From Vibrio cincinnatiensis DSM 19608 (GTDB taxonomy: Bacteria; Pseudomonadota; Gammaproteobacteria; Enterobacterales; Vibrionaceae): a stretch of 64,000 nt of DNA. The position numbers were made by a program, and so were the translations under genes. The notes below the pieces were generated by a model that was not told the DNA's origin, did no database searches, and worked only from the letters and a program-made list of their open reading frames with translations. Where the stretch lies: positions 186,001 through 250,000 of the forward strand of contig NZ_FUXB01000001.1 in assembly GCF_900167345.1 (NCBI RefSeq), given 5' to 3'. The stretch's first letter is position 1. Each line of letters starts with the position of its first letter. Below are positions 20,333-31,318 of this stretch, one piece after another.

Positions 20333-20418
20333 CCATCGGTAACCCCGCTACCTACCAAACTGGTTTAGGCCGGAGGCTTTGCGTCCCATCCTTTCAGATG
20401 GTTTGCCCTGTACGTGAC
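20333..20418 (-). promoter_or_regulatory. Cyclic di-GMP-I (GEMM) riboswitch aptamer
   Basis: Read on the minus strand, the element has the conserved GEMM blocks in order: GTCACGTACAGGGCAAACCA, a stem capped by a GAAA tetraloop (CATCTGAAAGGATG), GGGACGCAAAGCCTCCGGCC, the tetraloop receptor CCTAAACC, and GGTAGGTAGCGGGGTTACCG. This is nearly the V. cholerae Vc2 sequence. It lies in the 5' leader of tfoY, as Vc2 does, and senses c-di-GMP. Confidence 0.96.
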
Positions 20419-20471
20419 ATTCGTGTCCTTAAGCATTAGTCGCCTAACACTTATCGCTATACAGTAATCAA

Positions 20472-20526
20472 AAAGTTGAACGAGCATCACATTTGGGTTG
20501 TTAAAATGTGACTTTGGTTCAACTTT
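20472..20526 (-). terminator. Large nested hairpin, probable purR terminator
   Basis: Outer arms of 10 bp (AAAGTTGAAC 20472-20481 / GTTCAACTTT 20517-20526) enclose inner arms of 8 bp (TCACATTT 20487-20494 / AAATGTGA 20504-20511), with 5-base internal loops. On the minus strand the outer stem ends in TTTTT. It lies 80 bases beyond the purR stop, upstream of the tfoY aptamer. Confidence 0.6.
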
Positions 20527-20607
20527 AAGTTGCTGTATCAATGAAAGCAATACGAATTATGGTGATTTTCGTATTAAATCCATTGCCTATTAGACGAGCG
20601 AATCAAC

Positions 20608-21621
20608 TTATGATTTTTTATTTAGATCTCTTACCGTATCGCGTTCAACAATTTCTGGGTGCATTTCAAAGGTGCGACGTTCATGTTCTTTATCTTTGAT
20701 TCGCTCTAACAGAATTTCAAAGGCATTTTTACCAACCCGACGTTTAGGTTGGTGTACTGTTGTTAAGGGTGGAGAAAAATATTCCGCAAGTTCAATGTTA
20801 TCGTAACCAATAATGGACATATCGTCAGGGACGCGCACACCTCGTTGCTGTAAACGGCTAATTAAGCCCAGTGCCATCGTATCATTAAAGCAAAAAACGG
20901 CAGTAGGGCGAGTATCCATGGCGAGAATTTTGTCTGCGGCTAACACGGCTGTGTCACACTCAAAGTTTCCTTCCAGAATCCAGTCCTCATTGACGGTTAG
21001 GCTGGCTTCGGCCATTGCCCGACGAAAGCCTGCAATACGTTCTTGGCAAGCGGCTTTGACAAAATGGCCACTAAGGCAAGCAATCGCTTTATGTCCTTTT
21101 TCAATGAGATATTTGGTTGCCAAGTAACCCCCTTCTTCAGAATTATCAATGATCTTATCGGCTTGTGAGGTTTCAGGCCCCCAATCCATGATCACTTTAG
21201 GAATATCTGGGTGGCTTTCGAGCATTTCCAGCAATTCTTCGGTCAAATCTGAACACATGACGAGCATGCCATCAACGCGCTTTTCTGCCAGCATACGAAT
21301 ATAGTCACGTTGTTTTTCATAAATACCGCCGGTATTACACAAAATCAGCGTATAACCTTGGCGATAGCAATAACTTTCAACACCATCAATGACTTCAGAA
21401 AAAAAGAGGTTGGTCGATTGAGTAACGAGCATACCAATTGTACGTGTCGTATTACATTTCAAGCTGCGGGCGACTGCGCTCGGTGCATAATTCAACTGCT
21501 TTACCGCATCAAGCACTTTCTCTTGTGTGGTTTCTGCAACAAAACGAGTTTTGTTGATGACATGAGATACGGTTGTGGTTGAGACGCCCGCTAAGCGTGC
21601 AACGTCTTTAATCGTGGCCAT
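20608..21621 (-). CDS. purR: Purine repressor PurR
   Basis: 337 residues, LacI/GalR family. N-terminal helix-turn-helix and hinge (1-57; [30 protein letters not shown]), then a periplasmic-binding-protein-like domain (about 60-337) with [11 protein letters not shown] and [18 protein letters not shown]. With hypoxanthine or guanine it represses purine synthesis genes in E. coli. The ATG at 21621 has AGGA 7 bases upstream. Its leader contains a strong fold at 21641-21682. Confidence 0.94.
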   Translation of the reverse strand: MATIKDVARLAGVSTTTVSHVINKTRFVAETTQEKVLDAVKQLNYAPSAVARSLKCNTTRTIGMLVTQSTNLFFSEVIDGVESYCYRQGYTLILCNTGGIYEKQRDYIRMLAEKRVDGMLVMCSDLTEELLEMLESHPDIPKVIMDWGPETSQADKIIDNSEEGGYLATKYLIEKGHKAIACLSGHFVKAACQERIAGFRRAMAEASLTVNEDWILEGNFECDTAVLAADKILAMDTRPTAVFCFNDTMALGLISRLQQRGVRVPDDMSIIGYDNIELAEYFSPPLTTVHQPKRRVGKNAFEILLERIKDKEHERRTFEMHPEIVERDTVRDLNKKS

Positions 21622-21640
21622 AAATTTATCCTATCAATGA

Positions 21641-21682
21641 CTGCTGGAGCCATATAGGCTTTCTCTTTATGAAGAGCAGCAG
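21641..21682 (-). promoter_or_regulatory. Three-way-junction-like fold in the purR leader
   Basis: On the minus strand CTGCTG (21682-21677) pairs with CAGCAG (21646-21641) and encloses two perfect hairpins: CTCTT-CATA-AAGAG and AGCC-TATAT-GGCT, with only AA and one C unpaired between helices. It ends about 20 bases before the purR ATG, just outside the ribosome binding site. Function unknown. Confidence 0.5.
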
Positions 21683-22050
21683 TGGTTATTACCCAGTTTC
21701 CCGACCCTATAACGTGTAGAGGGAGGATATGAGGCGTTACGATGCGATAGGCGACGTTGACTTGATTACAATCACTCTAAAAAGAGCTAGTTGGCCTGTT
21801 GCTCGACGATAACGCTCAATGATTCGGGCATAGGCTGTAATTAGCCTAAAAGTAATAAAAACACAAAAACCGCTTTCAAATAGCGGCTTGTCTTTTTGCG
21901 TTCATTTTGTCAGTAACGAGCAGAATTTTAGACTGCTGCTGACTAACTCGCAATGAAATTTACCATCAAAATACGTTTTATTGACGCCAAATCGTTAGCA
22001 AACTTGCTAATTTGTGAGCGAGATAAGTATTTATTATCTTTAATATGACC
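21683..22050. other. purR upstream region and elyC 3' region
   Basis: About 370 bases without a gene. It holds the purR promoter, which I could not fix, and the elyC terminator at 21868. A perfect 16-base palindrome TTAGCAAACTTGCTAA lies at 21995-22010, 41 bases past the elyC stop; its centre differs from a PurR operator. No PUR box (ACGCAAACGTTTGCGT-like) was found by eye. Confidence 0.5.
21868..21890 (-). terminator. Terminator of elyC
   Basis: On the minus strand AAGCCGCT pairs with AGCGGTTT (one G-T pair), loop ATTTGAA, followed by a broken T-run (TTTTTGTGTTTTTATT). It lies about 160 bases beyond the elyC stop. Confidence 0.65.
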
Positions 22051-22845
22051 TCATTGAGTCTGGCTATGTTCTGCTTTATCGTGGTGACTTACCCAATCTC
22101 GCATCGATTGCCAGATTAATCCCATCGATTCATACCAGTAGTGTTCTGTCTGTTCGATGTATTGTGCTTTAGGAATATATTTATCCCATGCTTGAGCAAT
22201 ATTCGTTTGGGCAAGATAATTGGTGGGGGCTGGAATGGGAGTTAACCCAGCGGAGTGAAATTCATTCATTGCTCGTGCCATATGGCTCGCTGAAGTGACC
22301 AGTACTAATTGTTTTTGCTGAACAAAGGCGGCGGCTTGTCTTGCTTCTTCCCACGTATCTTGCGCGGTTTCTAGTAAGATAATGTCTGATTTTGACACAC
22401 CAAGGGCAAGAGCGACTTTCGCTAGCATTCTGGCATGGCTGAACTCACTGCCACCTGCATAACCGGATAAAATGAGTTTAGAGCCCGGATACATGTGTAA
22501 AATACGAATGCCTTCCGCTAAACGCATTAAGGCGGTTCGCGTTAATTCTGAGGTGGGCGGAATACTGCCATCCACGACATGCCCATTCCCCAAGACCATA
22601 ACATAATCAACCGTACCATCAACAGGTAGAAAGGCACTATATTGACGTTCTAATGGCATTAAAAGACGGCTAGACAGGGGTTGAAAGGAAATCAGAAACA
22701 AACCGAGCAAAGAAAATAGCACCACGAGGCAGCCAGTTTTACGCTTGGCGGTAAACATGATCAGCATTAAGCCAATAAAACCGATGATCAGCAGTGCTGG
22801 CAAGGGCATAAGAAGAGAGGAAACGATTTTTTTCAGCTCAAACAT
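22051..22845 (-). CDS. elyC: Envelope biogenesis factor ElyC (DUF218/YdcF family)
   Basis: 264 residues. Two N-terminal membrane helices (about 8-27 and 32-50) are followed by a DUF218 domain (YVMVLGNGHVVDGSIP, SGYAGGSEFSHARM, LVTSASHMARAM). E. coli ElyC affects undecaprenyl-phosphate use and envelope integrity. The start MFELKKIVSSLLMPLP aligns with the start of E. coli ElyC, so ATG 22845 is preferred over the upstream GTG 22872. It is divergent from cmoM-mukFEB, matching E. coli ycbC-smtA-mukFEB. Confidence 0.9.
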   Translation of the reverse strand: MFELKKIVSSLLMPLPALLIIGFIGLMLIMFTAKRKTGCLVVLFSLLGLFLISFQPLSSRLLMPLERQYSAFLPVDGTVDYVMVLGNGHVVDGSIPPTSELTRTALMRLAEGIRILHMYPGSKLILSGYAGGSEFSHARMLAKVALALGVSKSDIILLETAQDTWEEARQAAAFVQQKQLVLVTSASHMARAMNEFHSAGLTPIPAPTNYLAQTNIAQAWDKYIPKAQYIEQTEHYWYESMGLIWQSMRDWVSHHDKAEHSQTQ

Positions 22846-22960
22846 AAACAAAATAGTCCGAAAAAACAGCACTTGATAATAAAATCAGCGAAAGATTCTT
22901 TATTCCTGCCATTCCTATGACAGAATAGCAGCACGATTGATTATCATAACTCAAGCCACT

Positions 22961-23749
22961 GTGACAGAAGATCGCAATTTCGACGATATTGCCCACAAAT
23001 TTGCAAAAAATATTTATGGCTCTGACAAAGGTGAGATCCGCCAAGTTATTGTTTGGGAAGATCTCATGCATATGCTCACCCATTTCGATGAATCACAAGC
23101 TCCGTTGCACATTTTAGATGCAGGCGGTGGTTTGGCGCAGATGTCGCAAAGATTAGCGAAATTTGGCCACCATGTCACCTTGTGTGATCTTTCTTCTGAA
23201 ATGTTACATTTGGCAAAACAGGACATTACGGAGAACGGATTACTTGAGCACTACCAGTTTGTGCATGCTCCGGTTCAATCGGTGGATGAACATTTGTCTG
23301 CCCCTGTTGACGTCGTCATGTTCCATGCGGTGATGGAGTGGTTGGCTGATCCTCAAGCTGCATTGAAGCACCTACTGGCTCAAGTGCGAAGTGGTGGTAT
23401 GGCATCCATTATGTTTTATAACCAGCATGGTTTGGTATATAAGAATGCGGTGTGTGGCAACATTCCTCACATTTTAGCGGGAATGCCACATCGTAAGCGT
23501 TTTAAACTTCAGCCTCAACAAGGCTTACTACCGACTGAGGTTTATCAGTGGGTAGAGCAAGCAGGGTTTGACATTTGTGGAAAATCCGGTATTCGCTGTT
23601 TTAGTGACTATATTGGTAACATGAAAAATATGGGTGAATACAGCTATGAAGACCTTTTGGCATTAGAGCGGCAGTATTGCCGTCAAGAACCATATCTCTC
23701 TTTAGGTCGCTATATCCATGTTTGGGCTAAGAAAAAAGAACAGGAATAA
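22961..23749 (+). CDS. cmoM: tRNA 5-carboxymethoxyuridine methyltransferase CmoM
   Basis: 262 residues. A class I SAM-binding fold: [12 protein letters not shown] (motif I), [11 protein letters not shown] and [12 protein letters not shown]. coli CmoM (SmtA) shares the start DRNFDDIA and the end [14 protein letters not shown]. It methylates cmo5U34 to mcmo5U34 in tRNA. I chose GTG 22961 (MTEDRNFDD) from family length; a TTG at 22937 is possible. It ends 2 bases before mukF. cmoA and cmoB, the upstream enzymes, are at 33.7-35.5 kb. Confidence 0.93.
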   Translation: MTEDRNFDDIAHKFAKNIYGSDKGEIRQVIVWEDLMHMLTHFDESQAPLHILDAGGGLAQMSQRLAKFGHHVTLCDLSSEMLHLAKQDITENGLLEHYQFVHAPVQSVDEHLSAPVDVVMFHAVMEWLADPQAALKHLLAQVRSGGMASIMFYNQHGLVYKNAVCGNIPHILAGMPHRKRFKLQPQQGLLPTEVYQWVEQAGFDICGKSGIRCFSDYIGNMKNMGEYSYEDLLALERQYCRQEPYLSLGRYIHVWAKKKEQE

Positions 23750-23751
23750 CA

Positions 23752-25089
23752 ATGAGTGAGTTAACTCAGAACGCTGCAGAGCAGCCCATTGATGAATTGG
23801 TTAGTTGGGTTAAGCAGCATGATTTCTCATTGAACCTCAGTACGGAGCGTCTGGCCTTTCTGATTGCCATTGCGGTATTGAGTCATGAACGATTTGATGA
23901 AGAGCTTGGTGAAGGTGAGTTGCATGATGCTTTTGCTATCGTCACTCGACTCTTTACTGAGACAGGAGAAGCTTCGGCTTTTCGAGCAAATAACGCGATT
24001 AACGAATTGGTCAAACAGCGCTTGATCAGTCGATTTACCAGTGAAGTTACCGAAGGGATGAGTATCTATCGTCTCTCGCCCCTTGCTGTAGGGATTACCG
24101 ATTACTACGTCCGTCATAGAGAGTTTTCTAAATTAAAACTCTCTATTCAGCTTTCGATGGTTGCCGATGAAATGGCTAAAGCGGTGGAATCTGCGCAGCA
24201 GGGCGGTACGGCTGGCCACTGGAAAAAGAACGTTTATGGGGTGCTGAAATATTCTGTCGGAGAGATTTTTGATCGTATTGATCTCAACCAGCGAGTGCTC
24301 GATGAACAGCAGCAATCGGTAAAACGGCAAATTGCGGAGCTGTTAAACCAAGATTGGCGTGACGCCATTCAGCAATGTGAACGTCTACTGTCAGAAACTT
24401 CATCGACACTGCGAGAGCTACAAGATACCTTGCAAGCCGCTGGTGATGAATTGCAAACGCAGATCCTCGATATTCAAGAAAAAGTCTATGGTGATACAGA
24501 ACTTGAATTTATTGAAGAAGTGCTGTTCTCACTACAGATGAAGTTAGATCGCATCACCAGTTGGGGGCAACAAGCGATTGATTTATGGATAGGGTACGAC
24601 CGACATGTCCATAAGTTTATCCGAACCGCCATCGACATGGATCAAAACCGAGCTTTCAGTCAACGTCTTCGCCAATCAATGAATGACTATTTTACGCAAC
24701 CGTGGTTATTAACGTTTGCAGAGGCGGAGCGTTTGTCGGATCTGCGTGATGAGGCCTTGGTGCTGAGAGATGATGAGGTGACTGGGCAACGGCCAATGGA
24801 GGTTGAATATGAAGAATTTCAGCAAGTCCATGATGAAATTTCAGAGCGTATTGGTCATATGCTAAAAGCCCATAAAGAGCAGCAACAACCCATCGATTTA
24901 GGCGTCGTGTTACGTGATTATCTGGCTTCTCATCCGCGTACACATCATTTTGATCTCGCTAGAATTGTCGTCGATCAAGCGGTACGCCTCGGTTATTCTG
25001 AATCTGATTACCGAGCCATTCAGCCAGACTGGCAAGCAATTAACGAATTTGGTGCAAAGGTACAAGCAAATGTCATCGACCGATATTAA
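23752..25089 (+). CDS. mukF: Chromosome partition protein MukF (kleisin)
   Basis: 445 residues (E. coli 440). Starts with a winged-helix N-terminal domain (about 15-110, [15 protein letters not shown]), continues with a mostly helical and coiled-coil middle (about 180-330), and ends with a C-terminal winged helix that binds the MukB head. Kleisin of the MukBEF condensin, acting on the nucleoid. It overlaps mukE by 20 bases. Confidence 0.97.
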   Translation: MSELTQNAAEQPIDELVSWVKQHDFSLNLSTERLAFLIAIAVLSHERFDEELGEGELHDAFAIVTRLFTETGEASAFRANNAINELVKQRLISRFTSEVTEGMSIYRLSPLAVGITDYYVRHREFSKLKLSIQLSMVADEMAKAVESAQQGGTAGHWKKNVYGVLKYSVGEIFDRIDLNQRVLDEQQQSVKRQIAELLNQDWRDAIQQCERLLSETSSTLRELQDTLQAAGDELQTQILDIQEKVYGDTELEFIEEVLFSLQMKLDRITSWGQQAIDLWIGYDRHVHKFIRTAIDMDQNRAFSQRLRQSMNDYFTQPWLLTFAEAERLSDLRDEALVLRDDEVTGQRPMEVEYEEFQQVHDEISERIGHMLKAHKEQQQPIDLGVVLRDYLASHPRTHHFDLARIVVDQAVRLGYSESDYRAIQPDWQAINEFGAKVQANVIDRY

Positions 25090-25798
25090 TGAATATATGC
25101 CAGAGAAACTGGCTAAAGCGATAGTAAATCCGCTTTTTCCTGCTTTAGATAGTCAATTACGCGCAGGGCGACATGTGTCTAGTGATGATCTGGATAGCCA
25201 TGCCTTTTTGTCTGATTTTGAGCCTGAGCTGGCGTTATTTTATCAGCGTTACAATACCGAGTTAGTCCGTGCGCCAGAAGGTTTCTTTTATCTTCGTCCG
25301 CGTTCAACCTCCTTAATTAATCGCAGTGTATTATCTGAATTGGATATGTTGGTGGGTAAGGTGCTTTGCTTCCTTTATCTAAGCCCAGAACGATTGGCGC
25401 ATGAAGGCATTTTTACCAACCAAGAGTTGTATGAAGAACTGCTCTCATTGGTTGATGAAAAAAAATTGATGAAATTGGTGACTCACCGCGCCACGGGGTC
25501 GGATTTAGATAAAGAAAAATTATTTGAAAAAGTCCGCACTTCTTTGCGCCGGTTACGTCGTCTTGGCATGCTCATTCATATTGGAGAAACCACTAAATTT
25601 CGGATTACGGAAGCGGTGTTTCGTTTCGGTGCTGATGTGCGAGTCGGGGATGATATGCGTCAAGCACAGTTGCGTTTGATCCGTGATGGTGAAGCGGTGG
25701 TTCACAGTCAAGAACCTAACCAACCCAGCTTATTAGCCAATGAAGCGGAATTACAAGAACAAGATGAACAACACGAAGTATGGGAAGACGAAGCATGA
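25070..25798 (+). CDS. mukE: Chromosome partition protein MukE
   Basis: 242 residues. The start [15 protein letters not shown] matches the family, so I set the start at ATG 25070 inside the mukF 3' end; the open frame itself runs back to 24914. Conserved blocks: [39 protein letters not shown]-type winged-helix protein that binds MukF. The tail is acidic. The stop overlaps mukB by four bases. Confidence 0.97.
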   Translation: MSSTDINEYMPEKLAKAIVNPLFPALDSQLRAGRHVSSDDLDSHAFLSDFEPELALFYQRYNTELVRAPEGFFYLRPRSTSLINRSVLSELDMLVGKVLCFLYLSPERLAHEGIFTNQELYEELLSLVDEKKLMKLVTHRATGSDLDKEKLFEKVRTSLRRLRRLGMLIHIGETTKFRITEAVFRFGADVRVGDDMRQAQLRLIRDGEAVVHSQEPNQPSLLANEAELQEQDEQHEVWEDEA

Positions 25799-28700
25799 TT
25801 GAAAGAGGTAAATATCAATCACTCACCATGATCAACTGGAATGGCTTCTTTGCCCGCACTTTTGATATCGATAATTTAGTGACCACATTATCCGGTGGTA
25901 ATGGTGCAGGAAAATCCACCACGATGGCGGCGTTTATCACCGCCTTAATTCCTGACCAAAGCTTACTGCACTTTCGTAATACAACGGAAGCCGGGAGCTC
26001 ACAAGCATCTCGTGATAAAGGTCTTTACGGTAAGTTACAGCCGGGTGCTTGTTATGCGGCACTCGATGTGGTGAATTCTCGTCATCAACGTTTGCTGTTT
26101 GTGGTTAAACTTCAGCAAGTGGCTGGGCGAGATAAGAAAGTGGACATCAAACCCTTTGTTATTCAAGGTTTACCCAGCCATATTAAACCGACGGATATTT
26201 TGGTAGAAAGTGTTTCAGATAACCATGCTCGAGTTCGTCAGTTAAATGAAGTGAAAGAAGCCCTGAGCGGTATTGAAGGCGCACATTTCAAAGCATTTGG
26301 TTCCATTGTGGACTATCACAGCCAGATGTTTGAGTCAGGAGTGGTACCCAAAAAATTACGTAATAGTAGCGATCGTTCCAAATTTTACCGTTTGATTGAA
26401 GCCTCGTTATATGGTGGTATTTCCAGCGCGATTACCCGTTCATTGCGCGATTACTTATTGCCACAAAATGGCGGAGTTAAAAAAGCGTTCCAAGATATGG
26501 AATCGGCGTTGCGTGAAAACCGCATGACTCTGGAAGCCATTAAAAATACGCAAGCGGATCGAGATCTATTCAAACATTTGATCACTGAATCGACCCAGTA
26601 TGTGGCTGCTGACTATATGCGCCATGCGAATGAACGTCGTATTAAAGTTGAGCAAACATTGTCGCTGCGCCAAGAACTCTTTGCCGCCCGTGAAACCTTA
26701 ATTGAACAAAACCGATTACTTAATCGTGTTCATGAAGAACTGGAGATGCTGGTTGAGCAAGAGTCGGCACTAGAGCAAGATTATCAAGGTGCTTCAGATC
26801 ATTTACAACTGGTGCAAAATGCCCTGCGTCAACAAGAAAAAATCGCTCGCTATCAAGAGGATTTAGAAGAACTGAACATTCGTCTTGAAGAACAGTTGAT
26901 GGTGGTCGAAGAAGCGCAAGAACGTGTCATGATGGCGGAAGAGCAAGCCACCATGAGCGAGGAAGAAGTCGATAGTCTGAAAACCCAATTGGCGGATTAT
27001 CAACAAGCCCTTGATGTACAACAGACCCGCGCTTTGCAATACCAACAAGCGTTACAAGCACTCGACAAAGCTCGCCAGCAGCTCAATGATCCGACTCTCT
27101 CCGCGGAAGTTGCTCATGCGCGAATCAGTGAGCTGAATGCCCAGCAAGAGCAAAAAACCAGCGAGCTATTGGCAGTAAAACATAAGCTGGATATGTCATC
27201 GGCGGCGGCTGAGCAGTTTGAACGAGCGCTGAGTTTAGTGAAAAGCGTGGTGGGGGACGTCGACCGTAGCCAAGCGGCAGAACAAGCGAAAATTATTTTA
27301 CGCCAAGCACAAGAAGCTCAGCAGAGGGTACAAAATGAGCAGCCGTGGTTGGAGCAACAGCGAGATCTACACTATCGAATTGAACAGCAAAACCTTGTAC
27401 AGCAGCGAGTCAATGATTATCACAAGCAGCATCAGGTTTTACTCAGTGAAGAGGATAGCCTTGATTTAGAGCGTGAGCGTCACCAAGCGTTGTTAGAGAG
27501 TTTGGAGCTGAGCCAAGAAGCGCTACGTGAGCAAAGAAGTCAGCAGCGCCGCCTTGAGCAAGAGCTACACTCTGAGATTGTCCGTTGTGAAAGCATTGCT
27601 CCAACATGGATTCAAGCCAATGATGCTTTAGCGGTTTTACGTGAGCAAAGTGGCGCTGAGTTAAGTGATCGTCAATCGGTCATGAGTGAGATGCAATCTT
27701 TGTTGGAGCGTGAAAAAGTTCAATCGCTGGAGAAGGACAAACTTACTCAACGTCGTGCTCAGCTTGACAGTGAAATTGAACGGCTTGCTTCACCAGGTGG
27801 TTCAAACGATCCTCGTTTGAAAGGATTGGCTGATACATTGGGTGGCGTTTTATTATCTGAAATTTATGATGATATTACTCTGGATGATGCGCCTTATTTT
27901 AGTGCAATGTATGGCCCCGCTCGTCATGCGATTGTGGTTTCTGATTTATCTGGCATAAAAGAGAAGTTGGTTGAACTGGATGATTGCCCTGAAGATCTCT
28001 ATTTAATCGAAGGGGATATCGATGCCTTTGATGACAGTTCGATTGATGTTGAAGAATTAGCTGGAGCAGTTTGTGTTCAGTTAAATGATCGACAAATGCG
28101 TTATTCTCGCTTTCCTGAGCTCCCTCTATTTGGCCGTGCCGCTCGTGAGCAGCGTTTAGAGCAACTCCGTTTAGAACGAGAAGAGATCGTTGAAGCTCAT
28201 GCCAAAGCGGCTTTTGATTCGCAAAAACTGCAACGTTTATACAGTAGTTTCAACCTTTTTGTGGCTGAACATTTACAGTGCGCATTTGAAGCGGATCCTG
28301 AGCAAGCTTTACTGACTGCACGTGAAAAACGCAATCAAGTACTTCGTCAGCTAACTGAGCTGGAAAATCAAGAGCAGCAACAGCGCAGCCAACGCCAATT
28401 GAGTAAACAAGCATTATCGACACTCGAGAGTATTGCTCCCAACTGGCGTCTACTGGCTGAGAATACCTTGCAGGAGCGTTTAATTGATCTGAATGATAAA
28501 TTAAAGCATCTCAGCCAAGCGAAGGCATTTCTTGCTCAGCATAGTCAAACGGTTGGGCAGTTACAGGCGTTGGCTTCTGCTTTAGAAGTGGACCCAGAAC
28601 AATTTGATGCGTTAGAGCAACAATATCAGCAAGCGGATCTGGCACTGCAAAATCTAAAAAGCCAAATCTTTGCGCTTTCTGATCTTTATGAGCGCCGTCA

Positions 28701-30255
28701 GCACTTTGCTTATTCTGATTCGGTGGACCTGCTCAGCCAGAGTAGTGAGTTAAGTGAACAGCTTAAAGCCAAACTCATACAAGCGGAAAGTCTTCGTAAC
28801 CGTAGCCGTGATGAGCTTAAACAAGCACAAGCGCAGTTGAGTCAGTATCATCAAGTTTTGGCGTCTTTAAAAAGCTCACATCAAGCGAAACTGGAAACGG
28901 TACAGGAATTTAAGCAAGAGCTACAAGAATTTGGGGTTCAGGCCGACGAGGGGGCATTAAGTCGTGCTCAGCAACGCCGTGATGAACTGCATGAGCGCTT
29001 ACATAGCTCTCGTGGTCGTAAGAGTGAATATGAACGGACGATCACCTCGACCGAAGTTGAAATGAAGGCGTTAGCCAAGCGCATGAAAAAGGTGGAAAAA
29101 GAGTATCAGGATCTGCGAACTTTTGTGGTTAATGCCAAAGCAGGTTGGTGCTCGGTATTGCGTCTTGCGCGTGAAAACGATGTTGAGCGTCGTCTACATA
29201 AACGCGAACTGGCGTATTTATCGGCCGGTGAACTGCGCTCTATGTCGGATAAATCATTAGGAGCGCTGCGCTTAGCGGTCTCTAATAATGAAGACTTGCG
29301 TGATGCGCTGCGTTTATCGGAAGATAATGTGCATCCAGAGCGTAAGGTACTATTTTATATCGCTGTTTATCAGCATCTGCGTGAACGTATTCGTCAAGAT
29401 ATCATTCGAACAGACGACCCGGTTGAAGCCATTGAAGAGATGGAAGTTGAGCTTGCTCGTCTGACTGAAGAACTGACCCAGCGGGAAAATCGATTAGCGA
29501 TCAGCTCCGATTCGGTCGCTAGTATCATCCGTAAGACCATTCAACGTGAGCAAAACCGCATTCGAATGCTTAACCAAGGGCTATCGAACATCGCATTTGG
29601 TCAAGTGAAAGGGGTTCGTCTTAACGTTAAAGTGCGTGAAAGTCATGAAATCTTGCTCAGTGGGTTAGTCGAGCAACAGGTACAGCATAAAGATCTGTTT
29701 GAAAGTACTCGCTATACCTTCTCAGAAGCGATGGCGAAACTTTTCCAGCGAGTCAACCCTCACATTGATATGGGACAGCGTTCGCCTCAGGTATTAGGTG
29801 AAGAACTGCTGGATTACCGTAATTACCTTGAATTGAGTGTTGAAGTGAATCGAGGCTCCGATGGTTGGTTACAAGCTGAGTCTGGTGCATTATCAACAGG
29901 TGAAGCCATTGGTACGGGCCAATCGATTCTTCTGATGGTCGTACAAAGCTGGGAAGAAGAGTCACGTCGCTTACGGAGTAAAGACATTATTCCTTGCCGT
30001 TTGCTTTTCTTAGATGAAGCCGCACGTTTGGATGCAAAATCTATTGCAACGCTGTTTGAGCTTTGTGAGCGTTTGGATATGCAATTGCTGATCGCTGCGC
30101 CCGAAAACATTAGCCCAGAGAAGGGCACAACCTACAAACTGGTTCGTAAAGTCTTTAAAGATCACGAACATGTGCATGTGGTGGGTTTGCGAGGGTTTGC
30201 GGGCAAAGAAAAGCCCAAAAGTGAAGAACAACAATTGGCGGATGCATTGAGTTAA
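25795..30255 (+). CDS. mukB: Chromosome partition protein MukB (SMC-like)
   Basis: 1486 residues, the same length as E. coli MukB. Walker A GGNGAGKS (34-41); long antiparallel coiled coils on either side of a hinge (about 640-790); C-terminal head with signature [12 protein letters not shown] and Walker [12 protein letters not shown]. The ATPase motor of the MukBEF condensin, which organises and segregates the chromosome; the hinge contacts topoisomerase IV in E. coli. It starts at ATG 25795 in an ATGA overlap with mukE. Confidence 0.98.
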   Translation: MIERGKYQSLTMINWNGFFARTFDIDNLVTTLSGGNGAGKSTTMAAFITALIPDQSLLHFRNTTEAGSSQASRDKGLYGKLQPGACYAALDVVNSRHQRLLFVVKLQQVAGRDKKVDIKPFVIQGLPSHIKPTDILVESVSDNHARVRQLNEVKEALSGIEGAHFKAFGSIVDYHSQMFESGVVPKKLRNSSDRSKFYRLIEASLYGGISSAITRSLRDYLLPQNGGVKKAFQDMESALRENRMTLEAIKNTQADRDLFKHLITESTQYVAADYMRHANERRIKVEQTLSLRQELFAARETLIEQNRLLNRVHEELEMLVEQESALEQDYQGASDHLQLVQNALRQQEKIARYQEDLEELNIRLEEQLMVVEEAQERVMMAEEQATMSEEEVDSLKTQLADYQQALDVQQTRALQYQQALQALDKARQQLNDPTLSAEVAHARISELNAQQEQKTSELLAVKHKLDMSSAAAEQFERALSLVKSVVGDVDRSQAAEQAKIILRQAQEAQQRVQNEQPWLEQQRDLHYRIEQQNLVQQRVNDYHKQHQVLLSEEDSLDLERERHQALLESLELSQEALREQRSQQRRLEQELHSEIVRCESIAPTWIQANDALAVLREQSGAELSDRQSVMSEMQSLLEREKVQSLEKDKLTQRRAQLDSEIERLASPGGSNDPRLKGLADTLGGVLLSEIYDDITLDDAPYFSAMYGPARHAIVVSDLSGIKEKLVELDDCPEDLYLIEGDIDAFDDSSIDVEELAGAVCVQLNDRQMRYSRFPELPLFGRAAREQRLEQLRLEREEIVEAHAKAAFDSQKLQRLYSSFNLFVAEHLQCAFEADPEQALLTAREKRNQVLRQLTELENQEQQQRSQRQLSKQALSTLESIAPNWRLLAENTLQERLIDLNDKLKHLSQAKAFLAQHSQTVGQLQALASALEVDPEQFDALEQQYQQADLALQNLKSQIFALSDLYERRQHFAYSDSVDLLSQSSELSEQLKAKLIQAESLRNRSRDELKQAQAQLSQYHQVLASLKSSHQAKLETVQEFKQELQEFGVQADEGALSRAQQRRDELHERLHSSRGRKSEYERTITSTEVEMKALAKRMKKVEKEYQDLRTFVVNAKAGWCSVLRLARENDVERRLHKRELAYLSAGELRSMSDKSLGALRLAVSNNEDLRDALRLSEDNVHPERKVLFYIAVYQHLRERIRQDIIRTDDPVEAIEEMEVELARLTEELTQRENRLAISSDSVASIIRKTIQREQNRIRMLNQGLSNIAFGQVKGVRLNVKVRESHEILLSGLVEQQVQHKDLFESTRYTFSEAMAKLFQRVNPHIDMGQRSPQVLGEELLDYRNYLELSVEVNRGSDGWLQAESGALSTGEAIGTGQSILLMVVQSWEEESRRLRSKDIIPCRLLFLDEAARLDAKSIATLFELCERLDMQLLIAAPENISPEKGTTYKLVRKVFKDHEHVHVVGLRGFAGKEKPKSEEQQLADALS

Positions 30256-30273
30256 CCGCTAGATTGGATAATA

Positions 30274-30300
30274 AAAACGCCTTCGATATGAAGGCGTTTT
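30274..30300. terminator. Terminator after mukB, likely bidirectional
   Basis: Perfect 10-bp stem AAAACGCCTT/AAGGCGTTTT with loop CGATATG. It lies 18 bases after mukB and 42 bases past the convergent ATP-grasp gene. Confidence 0.88.
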
Positions 30301-30342
30301 ACATTGTCGGTATTTTACATTCTAGATTAGCGGCCTAACCTG

Positions 30343-31317
30343 TTATTTTTCTGGGCTACCAAACTGTTTTGCTGCGTAAGCGACCCGCTCCGCTGGCGTT
30401 GGATAAATCAGTGGTGAGCCTAAATTTTCAATATGTTGTAGGCGAGGCAGTAGCCCTGCACCATTGGCCGTTTGAATCGCAAGGCCAGGGCGAGCATTGA
30501 GTTCAAGCACCATAGGGCCTTCTTCTTTGTCCAACACCATATCCGTACCCAGATAACCAAGCCCGGTCATCTCCCATGCGCTAGCTGCAAGTGTGAGCAA
30601 ACGCTCCCAGTGGGGAACGACAAGCGTGGAAAGATCTTTCCCTGTATCGGGGTGAACGGTGACCGGACGATTAAATTGTACTGCTCGAACGGCTTTTCCT
30701 GTAGCGATATCAACGCCGACACCGACCGCGCCTTGGTGAAGGTTAGCTTTACCATCAGAGGCAGAAGTAGAAAGGCGCATCATTGCCATCACGGGGTAAC
30801 CTTTAAAAACGATGATTCGTACATCTGGCACCCCTTCATAACTAAAGCCATCAAAGCAATCATCAAACTTGATTAAATTTTCTATTACGGCGACATCATT
30901 CTTACCGCCTAATGAAAACAACCCTGCCAAAGCATTACTGATGTGTCTTTCAACATCTTCTTTGGTAATGGTTGAACCCGATGGTTTGGTATATAGCCCA
31001 TTTTGATGAGAGCTAATGACTAAAATACCTTTACCACCACTGCCTCGGGCAGGCTTGATAACAAAGCCAGGCCACTGTTCAACCATCTGGTGAATGCGTT
31101 TCACATCACCTTGATTGCTGATCACGCCAATGAGCTGTGGTACCGTACAACCAGCACGTTGAGCAATTAATTTCGTTTGTAACTTATCGTCAACCAATGG
31201 ATATTTAGAGCGGTCATTATAACGGCCGATGTAACTGTGGTTACGTTTGTTCATCCCCATGATCCCTTTGCGACGCAATTTGAAAGGGGAGGTGTACTCA
31301 GAAAGAGAGAGAAACAT
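30343..31317 (-). CDS. Alpha-L-glutamate ligase-like ATP-grasp protein
   Basis: 324 residues, RimK-related ATP-grasp fold. ATP-binding loop FVIKPARGSGGKGILVI (about residue 98) and Mg-binding block LELNARPGLAIQ (about 287). It matches the TIGR02291-type family often called alpha-L-glutamate ligase-like. The expected chemistry is ATP-dependent amide (or related) ligation through an acyl phosphate; the substrate is unknown. Last gene of a three-gene operon: GGAG lies 6 bases from ATG 31317, and the upstream gene's stop is immediately before. The 31329 start codon is disfavoured for that reason. Confidence 0.88.
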   Translation of the reverse strand: MFLSLSEYTSPFKLRRKGIMGMNKRNHSYIGRYNDRSKYPLVDDKLQTKLIAQRAGCTVPQLIGVISNQGDVKRIHQMVEQWPGFVIKPARGSGGKGILVISSHQNGLYTKPSGSTITKEDVERHISNALAGLFSLGGKNDVAVIENLIKFDDCFDGFSYEGVPDVRIIVFKGYPVMAMMRLSTSASDGKANLHQGAVGVGVDIATGKAVRAVQFNRPVTVHPDTGKDLSTLVVPHWERLLTLAASAWEMTGLGYLGTDMVLDKEEGPMVLELNARPGLAIQTANGAGLLPRLQHIENLGSPLIYPTPAERVAYAAKQFGSPEK

Positions 31318-31318
31318 A

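Noticed and set aside
20487..20511. CRP-site look-alike TCACATTT-N9-AAATGTGA
   Set aside because: The half-sites are everted relative to TGTGA-N6-TCACA, and they form the inner stem of a terminator-like hairpin.
21995..22010. TTAGCAAACTTGCTAA as a PurR operator
   Set aside because: Half-site spacing is two bases too short (GCAA-AC-TTGC lacks the central CG of ACGCAAACGTTTGCGT) and it lies about 375 bases from the purR start, beyond the elyC terminator side.
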